Translations under genes and position numbers: made by a program
Notes under the pieces: model-generated
The model's database searches: none
Seen by the model: the letters and a program-made list of their open reading frames with translations, nothing else
Told to the model about the DNA's origin: nothing
Assembly (NCBI GenBank): GCA_023935145.1
Contig: CM043698.1
Span: 64,064,001-64,128,000, forward strand
From: Bretschneidera sinensis
Lineage: Eukaryota; Streptophyta; Magnoliopsida; Brassicales; Akaniaceae
Length of the DNA: 64,000 nucleotides
Reading direction: 5' to 3'
Shown here: positions 13,141 to 26,713 of the stretch, one piece after another
How the letters are laid out: every line of letters starts with the position of its first letter
Position numbering within the stretch: position 1 is the stretch's first letter

Positions 13141-13688
13141 ATGGCTAAGAGTACTCTTAAATCTGTGTACTTCTTTGCAGTCTTCTTCATCCTCCTCCTC
13201 CTTGCAGTGGGTAAGTAGCTAGTACCCCTATACTACTGTAATTTAGCATCCTTCCTGTACTTGTAATTAATTTTGCTCAACTAAAATTTTACTCCTACGG
13301 TTTTTTTTTTTCATAAACTAATGTGATGTATAGTTTTAATTTGCATATTTCTCAAATAGCATGTTGTGGGTCACAAAATTCATGAAATATTATGGTATTA
13401 AATGCATTCATAGTAATAGTTAATTTCTAAAATATATATAATTCTAATTGTACATATTGCAGATGTGGCTAGATTTAACAGGAAATTAATCGATTAACCT
13501 GTAATTAATTTGTTTAATTAACAGAAATGCCGACATCAGCTGAGGCAAAGCTGTGCTCGAAGCGTAGCAAGACATGGTCAGGGATTTGTGGCATATCGAA
13601 ACATTGTGACAACCAATGCAGGAACTGGGAGGATGCAGAACACGGAGCTTGCCATCAACAAGGGTTTGGATTTGCATACTTCTGCTAA
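13141..13688 (+). CDS. Defensin-like peptide B, C-terminally truncated
   Basis: Exons 13,141-13,210 and 13,525-13,688 with a phase-1 GT-AG intron give 77 residues. Signal peptide, intron position and mature N-terminus match copy A, including RSKTWSG and HCDNQC. The loop before cysteine 6 keeps the longer, glycine-rich form usual in the family. However, the expected sixth cysteine is tyrosine, and a TAA stop directly after the next cysteine removes the final family cysteine. Six of the eight disulfide cysteines remain, so the fold is probably not stable. The frame itself is open and the TATA box is kept, so it may still be transcribed. I regard it as a likely young pseudogene, but expression data would be needed to say so. 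Confidence 0.8.
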
Positions 13689-15448
13689 TTCAAATGTGAC
13701 TAAATTAATAATAAAAATAAATAATCAGCACCATGGAATGATCTATGTTAGCGATGCCTAACTCCTGTGCTTGTTAAATAAGTCTTTGTGATGGAAAAGA
13801 AAAATAAAAGCTAACTTAGCTAGCTATCAGTAACAGCAACTTTGCTGCAGTTAAATAAGGACATGATCACTTGATCAGAACAATTTGGACTGTTTGTTTG
13901 TATGTTGTTGTAATCTTTAAGCTTAATTTCAATAAAATATCTATGCTATGCCACTAATTAAGACTGTTTAGAAATAATATTCTCATAAACATATATACTT
14001 AATTCTCTTAGTTGGATCACATGATCATCTGTGGGTGCTTTGAGGGAGAAATATATATGAAATATAGTGCTGATCACAAACAATTGGCAGTTTGCCACTA
14101 AAACCTGCAACTTCGTTCAAAGTGTGCTTAGAAGAATGGAAAAGTAAAAAAGATTGTTTTTTTCTTTAACGATATGTGTTTAATCAGTACAAAAAAGATG
14201 GAAAACTATGAGGACAAAAATTAGAATTCCCCAGAGGAGGGTGGCTGTCCTAGGGTTCATGTTTTTTCTTCTTTCTGATGTACCCAAAAAAATAGTTCTC
14301 TTTGGAAAATGCAAGCCAATTTTAACATTGAAGAATCATCGCGGAATGATTTTTGTTTTTTAAATAACTTAATCAATTTTAGTAGAGTAAAAAAATGAGA
14401 AGTAATTTTATAATTATATTCTTCATGATGTTAATAAATTTTAAAGTGAAAGATTAGATAAGGGTTAATTAGTAAATTGATGATCTAGTCTCTTTTCTCA
14501 TTTATTTTCCAAATAAATATTATGATTTGTACGTGTAAACGAAAAACATCATTCTTCTTACCCCTTTTTTTCTATCAAAAACACGTACCATCAAAGTGCA
14601 TATGAAATACAAAGTTAGTCATGACTTTTCTGGGCTAGGGGATAATGAAAAGGGTGGTGATAAATTACAAATTGTTGAGACCGGTGTAATTTTTTTAATT
14701 GATCAAATTACTCTTACATTTGATCGAATAAAAAAGTTTATATTTATGAAAATCCCTTTTTTTCTCTTCCTTTTCTTTTGGAGCAATTCTCTCCTTTCTC
14801 TAAAATTTTCTAATACCATTGCTCTAGCTAGAATTTCATTTAAATTGAATCTAAACTGGATACATAACACGACATCAATCAGCCACTATTGCTGGCGCCT
14901 CCTCAAGCCAAAATTAATATAGGGATCGATTTCGCATATATATATATATACTGGCGCGAGTGCATGATCCAGCAACAACATTTGCATCTCGCCCAGTATG
15001 TTTACAAGAACAAACTTAAACTTATGAAACAAAACTTTACTCTCTTTAGTTAACGCCCCATAGAAAGAGAGACGTTCACACGATTGCAAAGCTTGGATGC
15101 ACAAAAAGAGTTACTTTTCAAAGGAAAAGTTGGGTTTGCTAATTGTATATTTCAAACTTTGTTGTAATTTGTAGATTTATTAACCAATTCGTTAGTATAT
15201 TTGGAGCTTGAAAATTATTTTCAAGCATGGGAGTATGTACGTACCTTAGATTACATTGACAAACAGTAAAGGAAAAAATGTTTTAGTGAAAGAGAATGCA
15301 GAGTTGCAGACCATGAAAAAAAAATCAAGATATTAATTATTCTCACTAGGAAAGAGATGCATCCGATGAGTTAAGCTCACGACAACGAAATAATTTCTTA
15401 AACATCAATCTATAGTGTATTTGCAATCAAAAGTAAGAGCAAACATAT
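13689..15448. other. Intergenic, no gene seen
   Basis: To about 14,940 this is the duplicated 3' flank of the defensin. After that it is unique AT-rich sequence. The 108-residue frame at 14,596 is not supported by any motif and has no counterpart in the matching part of block 1. Confidence 0.55.
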
Positions 15449-15801
15449 TGTTAGAGTTGATGAATATTTCACGGGTTTAGATACGTAGACTCCTCGACGA
15501 CGGCGGGGCAGGAAGCTGAGAATTTCAGGTCATATACACGTTTTGAGTACATTTGGGTTTTTTGCTTGATGGCTTGAACTTAGACCTATGAATAACTGTG
15601 GTTTTATAGTAGGGCAGAAACCCTAATTAGGGCGTTTAAGTTGTCTATAAATACTTTTTATGTACTAAGCACACATTGTAATGAAAGAGTTGGGAAGCTG
15701 ATTATATTGAAACTTCTGGCAGGACGTAACCCAATTTTGAGTGAACCTGGGTATATCGTATTTTATTATTTTCTTTTTATTTATTATTCGTGTGATTGAC
15801 A
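15449..15801 (+). mobile_element. Solo or partial copia-type LTR relic
   Basis: The segment begins TGTTAGAG and ends TTGACA. It contains CTATAAATAC (near 15,648) followed downstream by 'ggacgtaacccaat' and 'gtgaacctgggta', an arrangement typical of the TATA, R and U5 parts of plant copia LTRs. No clear 5-bp target duplication was found, so the ends are approximate. No internal retrotransposon sequence is attached. Confidence 0.5.
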
Positions 15802-16616
15802 AATCTCGAATGAGATATATATAGATTTTTGTTGTTGAATTGAATTACAAATTACAACATGATCGAACATGCCCATGGAGTTTCCCAATTAATGGACATT
15901 TTGCATGCAAATTTAATTAAGTTGAAAGGAAGCTAGCTGTGCATGTGCTTATCACTTATCCTTATGATCCTAATCTTTTTATTAGCAGATCAATACAGAA
16001 ATAATAGGCACGAAAATTGGATTCAAATGTGGCTTCTATCATTTTATTATATCCTAGACCCAAATAAACTAATACTGAAAGGTGATCTTCTTTGTGACTT
16101 ATCTCTACTTGTAATTTCTCTAATTATAAATATTGTATGATCTGCAAAAGAATTGACCTTTTTTTTCTTCCTTATTTTGGAATTTAATTAAAACTAGTGA
16201 AATTGCATGGATTGTGCCCCAAAAGTATTTCGATTTAAGATATATATTTCACAGCTATATATGGTAGTGAGTCATGCAATGACACCTCAAGAACCATGCA
16301 TGCGAACTGCAAATAATTTAATATAGGATTTATGCAGCACGCCCTGCCACGATAAATTAGTTCGTCTTGATCGACTTCAAATGAATAGGCTACACAGAAA
16401 TCCCGAATATCATGGGTTCTATAGATCATCGCAACTTATAATATTCCAAACTAGATCTTTGAATTTCTACATCTGCATCTATATTAATTGAATATTATCT
16501 CTTTGTTATCATGTTAATGTTGTTTAATATATATGAATATAATTATACCAAGTAATTATTTATCCAGTCTTTAATTAATTATCAGGAATTGACTATGAAA
16601 GCAAGCAAAATTTGGC
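15802..16616. other. Intergenic, no gene seen
   Basis: AT-rich upstream region of defensin C. No duplicated promoter sequence and no coding motif was recognised. Confidence 0.5.
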
Positions 16617-16623
16617 TATATAA
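16617..16623 (+). promoter_or_regulatory. TATA box of defensin C
   Basis: TATATAA lies about 57 bp before the start codon, at a spacing similar to the TATA boxes of defensins A and B. Confidence 0.55.
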
Positions 16624-16679
16624 CTCCCCCTAATTGTAAGACCTATCAGGCACAATTACAAAAAGCATAAAACAAGACG

Positions 16680-17176
16680 ATGGCTAAGACTCCAAAATCT
16701 GTTTACTGCTTTGCACTCTTGTTCATCTTTATTCTCCTTGCAAACTCAGGTGATATATGTTGATGGAGTAATTATCTTTGCACTTTCATTTTAATTAGCA
16801 CACCATATATACACACCCATTTTAAACTTGACAATAGAGATAATTCAAATTCGATCAAGAAGCTATAGCGCGCTTGACAAATTAACTAATTAAATATTAC
16901 ATGATTAATTAATTAATAGGATAATAGCATATATATGCATATATCTAATCTCAGTCATTCGATTGTTAAGCAGGGATGAGAATTACAGAAGCCAAAATAT
17001 GCGAGATGCGTAGCAAGGCAAGACATGGTCAGGATGGTGTGGTAACTCAAGCCACTGTGACAGGCAATGCAGGAAGTGGGAGAAAGCTAGGCATGGATCT
17101 TGTCATGCTGATGGGTGGGGATGGGCATGTTTCTGTTACTTCAACTGCTGAAAAATCAAATGAAATTCCCCAATAA
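16680..17176 (+). pseudogene. Defensin C, frameshifted by a 5-bp tandem duplication
   Basis: Exon 1 (16,680-16,749) is exactly 70 bp, like copies A and B, and encodes a related signal peptide. Exon 2 begins at 16,974 after a CAG acceptor. The frame shows KICEMRSK and then loses defensin character. At 17,013-17,022 the motif GCAAG is present twice in tandem. After it, another frame carries the defensin pattern of cysteines up to a TGA at 17,149-17,151, whereas the annotated frame runs on with only one mature cysteine to 17,176. The gene as it stands cannot make a defensin. It is more diverged from A and B than they are from each other, and lies outside the segmental duplication. Confidence 0.82.
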
Positions 17177-18296
17177 TCTTAGTCTTTCTTCTTGTGCTTT
17201 TTTTTTTTGAGTTAACTGTACTTAGTGACATGCTAAAATAGGCTGCACTTGATGTATACTAGTTAGTACTACTAGTTCTAGCTAGTGAAGTGTTTTAGTT
17301 GGGGGAAAAATGGACCCTGCTTTGTTATTTATTGCTGTTGTTCTTTGTACTTTGTAAGTGTTCTGTCATGGAACATTTTATGAAAAAATAATTATGTTTC
17401 TTTCCTACGCAATAAGGCTATAAGCCTATAATTACTCATTCCACAAAATAGATGAACAAGGGTTAGTCTATGAATACAATGCAGTTGAGGAAAAAAACAA
17501 ATTCTCAAAAGGAACAGAATTTGAGTAGAATTCATATAACAGAACAAAAACCAACTATATGGCCAGGTGTTTCTCACTGTTAATCCAAAATGACGAGCCT
17601 AGCAAATTTTTACCTAGTTCTCTGTCTACATGATACAGTATTTTTCATCATAGGATGAAAAATGTTTTTTTTCATTTTATTTATTCAGTAGTGAAAATAC
17701 TTTTATATCATCTATTTTTTCATGACACAAGACTAAACAAAAAAAATTCCTTGCATCAATCTACACTGTTAGTTGGCTGAGACCCTTTTGTGCTTAAGCA
17801 GAGAAATTTTATTTTTCTTGTCAACTTTTGTTTTATTACACATTAAACGTACCTTTTTGAAATTGGTATAGATAAGTTTCCCTCATGATCATCTTCCACT
17901 TTTGTCTCTAATTATTATCATTTTGAGAAAACCAGACCTACCCACAATATACAGTGACCCATCTCTTGCTATATATACCTCGTAGTCTTCCCTTGAACTC
18001 TCACAATTCAATGAACATAGCATATTACAACTTATAGTCTTATAGCATAATTCACATATATGGCCAAGTCTCTTTCTATCTTTGTCTCTTAGTCTCTTAC
18101 CTTGCTCTCCTCCGCCTTTTCTTCCTCCTCTTTTCACCCAATAGTTAATCAGTCTCTAATATTTTTTTCTCTATATATGCATATTTAGTGTAGAAGATCC
18201 ATGAAACCATATTTAATCTACAATCCATGTGTTAAACAGAGTCTAACCAAGAATTTCTCATGAGTCAGTTATAAACAATACAATAATGGACTCGAT
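17177..18296. other. 3' flank of defensin C, no gene
   Basis: AT-rich sequence with poly-T tracts. No coding motif or transposon end was recognised. Confidence 0.5.
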
Positions 18297-18335
18297 GGGC
18301 TTGTTTCTGCTACTTAATTGCTAAAAATACTGAAA
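18297..18335 (+). pseudogene. Possible fragment of a fourth defensin copy
   Basis: About 35 bp beginning 'gatgggcttgtttctgctac' resemble the last coding bases of defensin C at 17,120-17,155. Loosely similar 3'-flank phrases such as 'tctcttgtgctt' and 'actagttag' follow in the same order as after defensin C. No upstream exon or signal peptide is visible. The match is short. Confidence 0.35.
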
Positions 18336-18539
18336 ATAATTAACAAACCCTGCAATCAATATTTGCCTACAATATGGTTTCTCTTGTGCTTGATTATCAA
18401 GTCTTCAGTGAATCAATGATCGTGTTACAATAAAGCTGTTGCTGCTACTAGTTAGAACCACTAGTACTTACCATGGTGTGTCAAGTGATCTAATAACAAG
18501 AAGTGTTTCTTGGTTGAAATCATGTACTCTTTATATTAT

Positions 18540-18960
18540 GAGTGTGTGTTCTCAGTATGAGTATTATGAAATATAAAAAAAATCATAACAATAAAATGAG
18601 AAGTCTATTAAGAATAAAGCAGCAGAAAAATAAAAATACACAAAATTTACGTGGTTTAGAGCTAAAACTCCTACGTCCACGAGTAATGGTGAGAGATTCC
18701 ACTGTAATCAAAATTGGAATGCAAATCAAAAGAGATAAAACTCTCTAAACCCAAATAAGAAGAAAGGTAAAACTCTCTAAGCTAAAATCTCCAAATAGTG
18801 TACCACAAATTTAGTTGGGAAAATACAATAGCCTATAAGAAAATAAGTATTAACATTTTACAGGATCTGTTTGTTGTATAGCTTTCTATCTGTTACTTCT
18901 GTTGTAACTTTCTCTACGTTGTTCTTCAGCTTCTCTCTCAGTTGTTGAAAGAAGAGAGAT
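18540..18960 (-). mobile_element. Copia-type LTR relic
   Basis: On the minus strand, 'ggacgtaggagttttagc' followed by 'aaaccacgtaaattt' is the phrase commonly seen in the R/U5 region of plant copia LTRs. The flanking AT-rich sequence and the lack of any gag or pol remnant suggest a solo or truncated LTR. Ends and target duplication were not resolved. Confidence 0.5.
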
Positions 18961-20550
18961 AATCTTTTTTCTATTTAATTTTGTATTTCTTATCTTACTA
19001 GTACCAAAACAACCACATATTTTTTAATTATTGTTTATCCTACCACAAGTATATTCTTGCATGATGACGTGGCAATTAAAAGAGAATGACCCCACCTTTA
19101 CTCCAAAAAAATACAAGCCACAAAATAATAAAGTCAAATATCTCATGTACATGATTCTTGGATTGAAAGCCTTGATCCAAAATTTACCTTTAACAAATCC
19201 TTTTGTGATGAATTGGAAGAAAAAGTGAAAAATGTTAAGTGGTGTATATATACTTGAAAAAAAAAATGTGTTTGAACACATTTAATCTAACAGGGATTTC
19301 AGGTAGAATTTATAAAGAGCAAATGCAAAAAAGAGAAAAAAATGTCACCAAAAGATGTAGATGATTGAGGCGTAATATAGGCAGAAATCAAAACTACGTT
19401 CAAAATGGCAGAAGAAATTTGCTGCAGAAGTAGAAAGGCTCTGAAGAGTTCAACATTCAATACTTTACACATGATCCATGCGACTCAATGAAGTTGTAAG
19501 GAGATTTTAAATAAGGGTGGGAAAATTATGTTTGGCTGCATCAAAATTCAAAAGGAAAGCTTCAAATACTGTACGATGATAGTTGGAGTAATATATATCA
19601 AGTATAATTTAAGTATATTAATATAATGCCTCCAACCTTGTGACTTTTTGTGATGCTGTGATATGAAAGTCAAGTCTTGGTATCTCACATTGGTTAGAGA
19701 TGATGTAACTGGGCTATTTATAAGTGATTTGCCACCTCCACTTGTATAACACGTTTTAAAGCCGTGATGCATGATGTACCAAAGCGGTTGGGTCGTTATA
19801 CTTTTACTGCAAAATTTGCCATATCATATGCTTCTTTATGAAAATTCTTGTTCGGACCAAGTCTAGAAATTTATTCTTGTACCAGAGGAAGTTCTACTAG
19901 TAACTATATGAAAGTCAATAGGCAAGATATTCTTGTTAGTCCTGATTCATAAGATTTTTTTGGATCAACGATATTTTTCACCATCAAAAAAAGAGAAAAA
20001 TTATCATGTCTCTCTCTTTCTGACAGTGAAAAGTATTCTCAACCCAAAAAAAGTTCATCAACCATATATAAGTAAAAAAAAGTTTCATAACATTAGGTAC
20101 AAACCATTTTTATTTAATTATTGTTGGAGTATGGGAAATAACCGGTAAAAAAGAGAACCATTAGTACAACCGTTCATGTTGGACTTCTCACTCATAATTG
20201 TTTCACATGAGATTGCATTAAAGTAGTTTTTACTTTGTTGAGAAAGTATGTTTCAAATAGCAAGAGATTTGATTTATTGAAATGAAAAGAGAGAGTTTGC
20301 ATTAAAGTGTTTTGTGAAATGTAAGGTAAGTTTACCGGCATGATTAAAAGTAATGTTAAGAGCTTTAAAAACCAAAAGAACATAAGATAATCTAAGTTTA
20401 GAATGTGTTTTATCACATTTTACTCAACAGATAGTGCATTAAGGGAAATTGTAGATGTTCCAATAGAGAGGATCATCTGTATTTCTCTCTCCCTTTATGT
20501 TTTTCTAGGTTATAAAAAACAAAGACGTTGGGCCATATGAAAAAAAGCAA
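18961..20550. other. Intergenic, no gene seen
   Basis: AT-rich with only short frames. No conserved motif, RNA gene or transposon end was recognised. Confidence 0.5.
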
Positions 20551-21071
20551 AGGGCATGTTTGGGTAACAGTTTTCTGTTTTCAGTTTTCGAAAACTGTTT
20601 TCGAAAATGAAAACTGAAAACAGTTTTCTGATGTTTTTTGAAGAAAACATATTTGGATAACTGTAACTCGAAAACTGTTTCCAAAACAGAAAACAATGAA
20701 ATGTTGTTTGGATAATTTTATTTTGAAAACTATTTTGATACACCTTGTAATTATTTTTAGTTTTGAGTTTAAATTTAAAATCTATATTAATTTTATTTCT
20801 AGTGTTTACTAAATACTTAAAAATAATTAATATTATTTTATTTTAAAAATTTTAATATTTTTTATATACCATGGAAGAAGAATGAAACAGAGAAGTGAAT
20901 AATGATTTTAGAGCAATTTTTCGAAAATTATGTCAGAAAACACCAATTTGGAGTTTTCAAAAAATAATTTTTAAAAACTAATTTTTTGAAAACTGTTTTA
21001 GAAAATTACTTTTGAAAACTGTTTGTCAAACATAAAAAAGAGTTTTCCAAAACCCTATCGAAACATGCCCT
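20551..21071. mobile_element. MITE, probably PIF/Harbinger type, 521 bp
   Basis: The perfect terminal inverted repeat AGGGCATGTTT/AAACATGCCCT bounds a segment rich in 'gttttcgaaaactg' style subterminal inverted motifs. 'GGGCATGTTTGG' ends are typical of Harbinger-derived MITEs. The expected 3-bp target duplication is not clean (AAA on the left, TAA on the right). A truncated inverted relative lies at 44,400-44,740. No transposase is present. Confidence 0.65.
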
Positions 21072-22306
21072 AAGTAATTAGGTTTTTTTTTTTTTTTTTA
21101 CGAAACAAACCAAAACATAAATGAAAATTTGGTTATTCGGGTTTGGTGGTGCTGCAGGTGGAGAAGACACAGAGCTTGATTTTTCTAGAATATTAAGGGG
21201 GAAAATACCAAAATCAATGCTCTAATTATTGGCCATGAAAGTAAAGAAGAATAGGAAAAAATTTAGGATGAGGAATTCGTTACCGGAAATGAGAGAATTG
21301 ATTTAGTAGAGAGGAGAAGTAACGGCATAGTTCTCGGGGTGAGAAAGAGAGAAAAGAAAGAGAATAAATGTTTCGTAGAAGACCTAAAGAAAGTGATTTA
21401 TGGGAGGTTTATGAGTTTAAAAGAAAGCGGATTGGTGGTTATGGCCCCTTTAAGTCACAAGTCTGATTTATATAACACACAAGTTTATTTGATCATACTC
21501 TTTTTTGTCAAGCACTAATTTAAAAATAAATAGTCTTATTTTACATTTAAGTCCCACGAATAAGTTGGATGAGTCCAACCAAACATAAGCTTAGCTAGTC
21601 TTGATGTCGCACTAACTTTTGGGTGTAGTACTTATCAAAATCAGTCATTAAATTGTAATAATCATAAATTCAGTTTCTGCTGTTTGATTTTATTTTCTTA
21701 GTGATCCAACATGATCTTTATTAAATAAATTGGTGCAAAAATTGAATAATTTTTTTTAATGAGTTAGTGGGGCAGATTAATAAGTCAATAAATATGATGA
21801 AGGATGATCTTCAAGTTGCAGATTTCTATATATCTCTAGACAGTTCCTACAAAATGGATATTTAAAGATAAATTGAATTTGACATGAAACTGAAGGCATG
21901 CATGTATGGGTTGGCATGATAGCTATCTGCTAAGCAGCTAACATAGTCAACCTAATTTGCCATTTTAAGAGGCCACACTTTTCTTTTATTTATTTTTTAA
22001 AAAGAGAATTCGTTATGATTTTTTATGTTTCAATTTATTTTTGAGATTTTAATTTACATCTATTAAACTTTCAATTTTACAAATTGTTTAATATTTTTTT
22101 TTTGGGTGAATTTTGACCAAATTTTCGAATTAAATCATATTTGTAAAACACACGTGTGCCACTAAGGAAAAAATTGTTACAATAGTTTTGGTTTCAAAAT
22201 AATTTTATCTTAGTGATGGTACATGTATGTTTTACAAATATGATTTAATGAAAAAAATTTGATTGGAATTAAATAAAAAGAAAATATTGCAACAGTTCAT
22301 AAAGTT
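21072..22306. other. Intergenic, no gene seen
   Basis: AT-rich with a poly-T tract near 21,090. No gene or repeat was recognised. Confidence 0.5.
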
Positions 22307-22323
22307 AAAAATGTAATAGACCT

Positions 22324-22417
22324 CTGCTACTGCGCTGCACATCCTGCGATTTACATCCTCCACAGGTTTTTAGGGCAAGGATTGTGGGGGCGGTCGTAAT
22401 GGTCCGTTATCAAAAAA
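22324..22417 (+). mobile_element. Short SINE-like retroposed insertion, 94 bp
   Basis: A GC-rich 94-bp segment ends in a poly-A run and is flanked by a perfect 17-bp direct repeat AAAAATGTAATAGACCT (22,307-22,323 and 22,418-22,434). Long target duplications with a 3' A tail are the mark of LINE-mediated retroposition. The body matches no tRNA or known RNA that I recognise. It could be a 5'-truncated SINE or a retroposed transcript fragment. Confidence 0.65.
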
Positions 22418-22597
22418 AAAAATGTAATAGACCTAAATTTAAATTTCAAAAATAAATTAAAATATTTATAAAATCTCAATGGTCTCAACATATTTTTCTC
22501 TTTTTGTTAATTCTTATTAAGTCCTGTGGGTTCTTTCTTGTTTGGGTCAGATTCATTGGGTTGTTAAAAGCCTCACTTCACTAGAGATCTTGTGATC

Positions 22598-22714
22598 TGG
22601 GCTTAATGGTTAGGCCAGATTGGACTTCTTTCTTTTAGTCAGAGACAGATTGGACTCTAAATTGCTAATAAACTCCGTCGTTTGGTTTCGCTAAGCCATC
22701 AATACCCTAGGGTA
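22598..22714 (+). promoter_or_regulatory. RPS25 promoter motifs
   Basis: TGGGCTT (22,598-22,604) fits the plant site II element TGGGCY. 'taccctaggg' near 22,703 resembles a telo-box core. Both are common before plant ribosomal protein genes. A pyrimidine-rich stretch follows before the ATG. Assignment is by motif only. Confidence 0.4.
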
Positions 22715-22807
22715 CAAAGCTCTCTTTCTCCTTTTGCACTCCCACTGCCCCAACCCTCAGGAGCTCATCCCTCCCTCCCTTTCTCTCTCTGTATCTGGTC
22801 AGATCCA

Positions 22808-25094
<2,287 letters not shown>

Positions 25095-25973
25095 GTGTCT
25101 TTCATATTTGCACATTAGTGTTATGTAGTATTTTACTGGGTGCTACTGGTTTTTATCTGCCAATCTTGTTAGAATGCATGAGCTACAATTTTAGACTGTT
25201 TTTTTGTTTTAATGGGGATTCATCCGACTTATTTATAGGCTTGCATTTTTCAATGTTTTTCATAGTGCTCTCTATTGTAGATGAAACTATGTAGCTATTT
25301 CAGTATTCTCTTTGATTATGTGATGTTGCTTGCTTCCTGTTTTCGTGAGAAAACTGTGATGTCTATGATTGTTGTAAATATCAGTTCTGCTGCTGCTGCC
25401 TAACGAGGGATTACCTTGTGGGCTCCAAAGAGAATCCACGGGACAAGATTTTTAGGTGCAACTGTGAAGTGGTGCAGTAGACATTATTGTTCGGATTAGC
25501 GCAATACACCATTTTGCATCCTACTGATCTTATGCAATGCCCAAGAATACTAGTCTTAGATACAATTAGAAGGAAAAGGAAATCAGGAGGAAAATTATAA
25601 AGAAAATTAAACTGGGAAAGCCCAAACAGTAGACAAGAGGCAGTAACAACAAGCCCATGGACCTACTCAACATGCGAATGATTTAACAGTTACGTGAGGG
25701 ATGGGCAAAAGATGAGGAAGCCGCCCATTGTGCCAGATTGTTAGCAGAGATGAGTGGGGAGGACATTTTGGTTGGCTCGGATTTACATCACTTGAAAATT
25801 TTATTGGATATCTTAGAAACTTTATTAATAATGTTAATTTTTGAGTTTCACATGCGTTATCAATAAAAAATTTTAAAATTAATAATGAGTTTTTAGTTGG
25901 TGCAAACCATTGGGACCCAAAGCAATCAAGAAATTTTGGATGAGTGGGTCACCTCTGCCTTGATATCCTGTAT
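25095..25973. other. RPS25 3' flank, no further gene
   Basis: Contains the RPS25 3' UTR and unique sequence up to the hAT insertion site. No other gene or repeat was recognised. Confidence 0.6.
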
Positions 25974-26479
25974 TAGGGGTGAGCATTTAATCTGGTTGAC
26001 CCGCGAACTCAATCCAAACTGATATAATGGGTTGAGTTGGGTTGAAAATATTTTGAACCCGGCGGGTTGGGTTGGGTCATGGGTTTAAAATTTTCAACCC
26101 GATCAAATATATAATTGTATATTTTATATTTATTGAATATAAAATAGTGTATAAATAATTATAGTATAATTGTAAAATATATAATCATAAAATGTTCATT
26201 CTAATTACTGCTAGTGTATAAAATTATATATAACAAATACTTCAATGTTCAAACAAGTCTCATATTTTCCAATTACCCAGATTTTAGTTTCAAATACTTA
26301 CACTAGAAACAAATTCTGATTTCGAGTTATGAAATAGTTTTCATAATTATTCTTAAGCATAACTTCAATCAATGCACAATTAACTTATGCTAGCAAAATT
26401 TTTATTTCTTGTACCGTTGTAACTATAAAATAAACATAGAAATTAACACTAATCTAAAAGATTTTAGTCGGGATCAATG

Positions 26480-26713
26480 TATGCAGATAAACTTATATTC
26501 TAAAAAGATGTACCATAATGTTGATGGAAGAAATGTTGAATGCATGTTAAAGCTTAGTAATACCAACTTGCTGGAAGCCTTTCATCCAAACATTATTGAA
26601 CCATTCAATTTGTCTCTCTGTGACATTTTAAGAGCCCCCATGTCGCTTCCAAGTACATTAAAACATGGTCCCAAAATTAGATTGATTAGTGAGAAAGCAC
26701 TAGCACGACCAAC
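26480..26713 (-). pseudogene. PPR gene fragment, C-terminal side (inside hAT)
   Basis: The minus strand shows scattered matches to the C-terminal part of plant PPR proteins, such as a VGRAS phrase, a WG-containing phrase in another frame and a G-x-K-ASSKL phrase, with stops and frame changes. It lies directly across the copia insertion from the clearer PPR fragment at 33,639-34,110 and in the order expected if the two were once continuous. On its own the match is weak; position and order are the main support. Confidence 0.45.

Larger units (their letters stand above)
9150..14970. repeat. Segmental duplication, block 2 (with defensin B)
   Basis: Same-orientation copy of block 1 (see 1-7,020). 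Alignment by eye is continuous across the defensin gene and both flanks, apart from the transposon at 9,337-10,519 and the missing 2.6 kb opposite 2,236-4,826. The right edge falls where 'caagccaaaattaatatagg' (14,905) ends its match to 6,970. Confidence 0.85.

Noticed and set aside
14596..14922. 108-residue frame downstream of defensin B
   Set aside because: The matching part of block 1 does not preserve the frame and no motif is present.
26000..26110. GGGTTGGGTT runs resembling telomere repeats, here and at 34,240-34,350
   Set aside because: Plant telomere repeat is TTTAGGG. These are subterminal motifs of the hAT element, present at both its ends.
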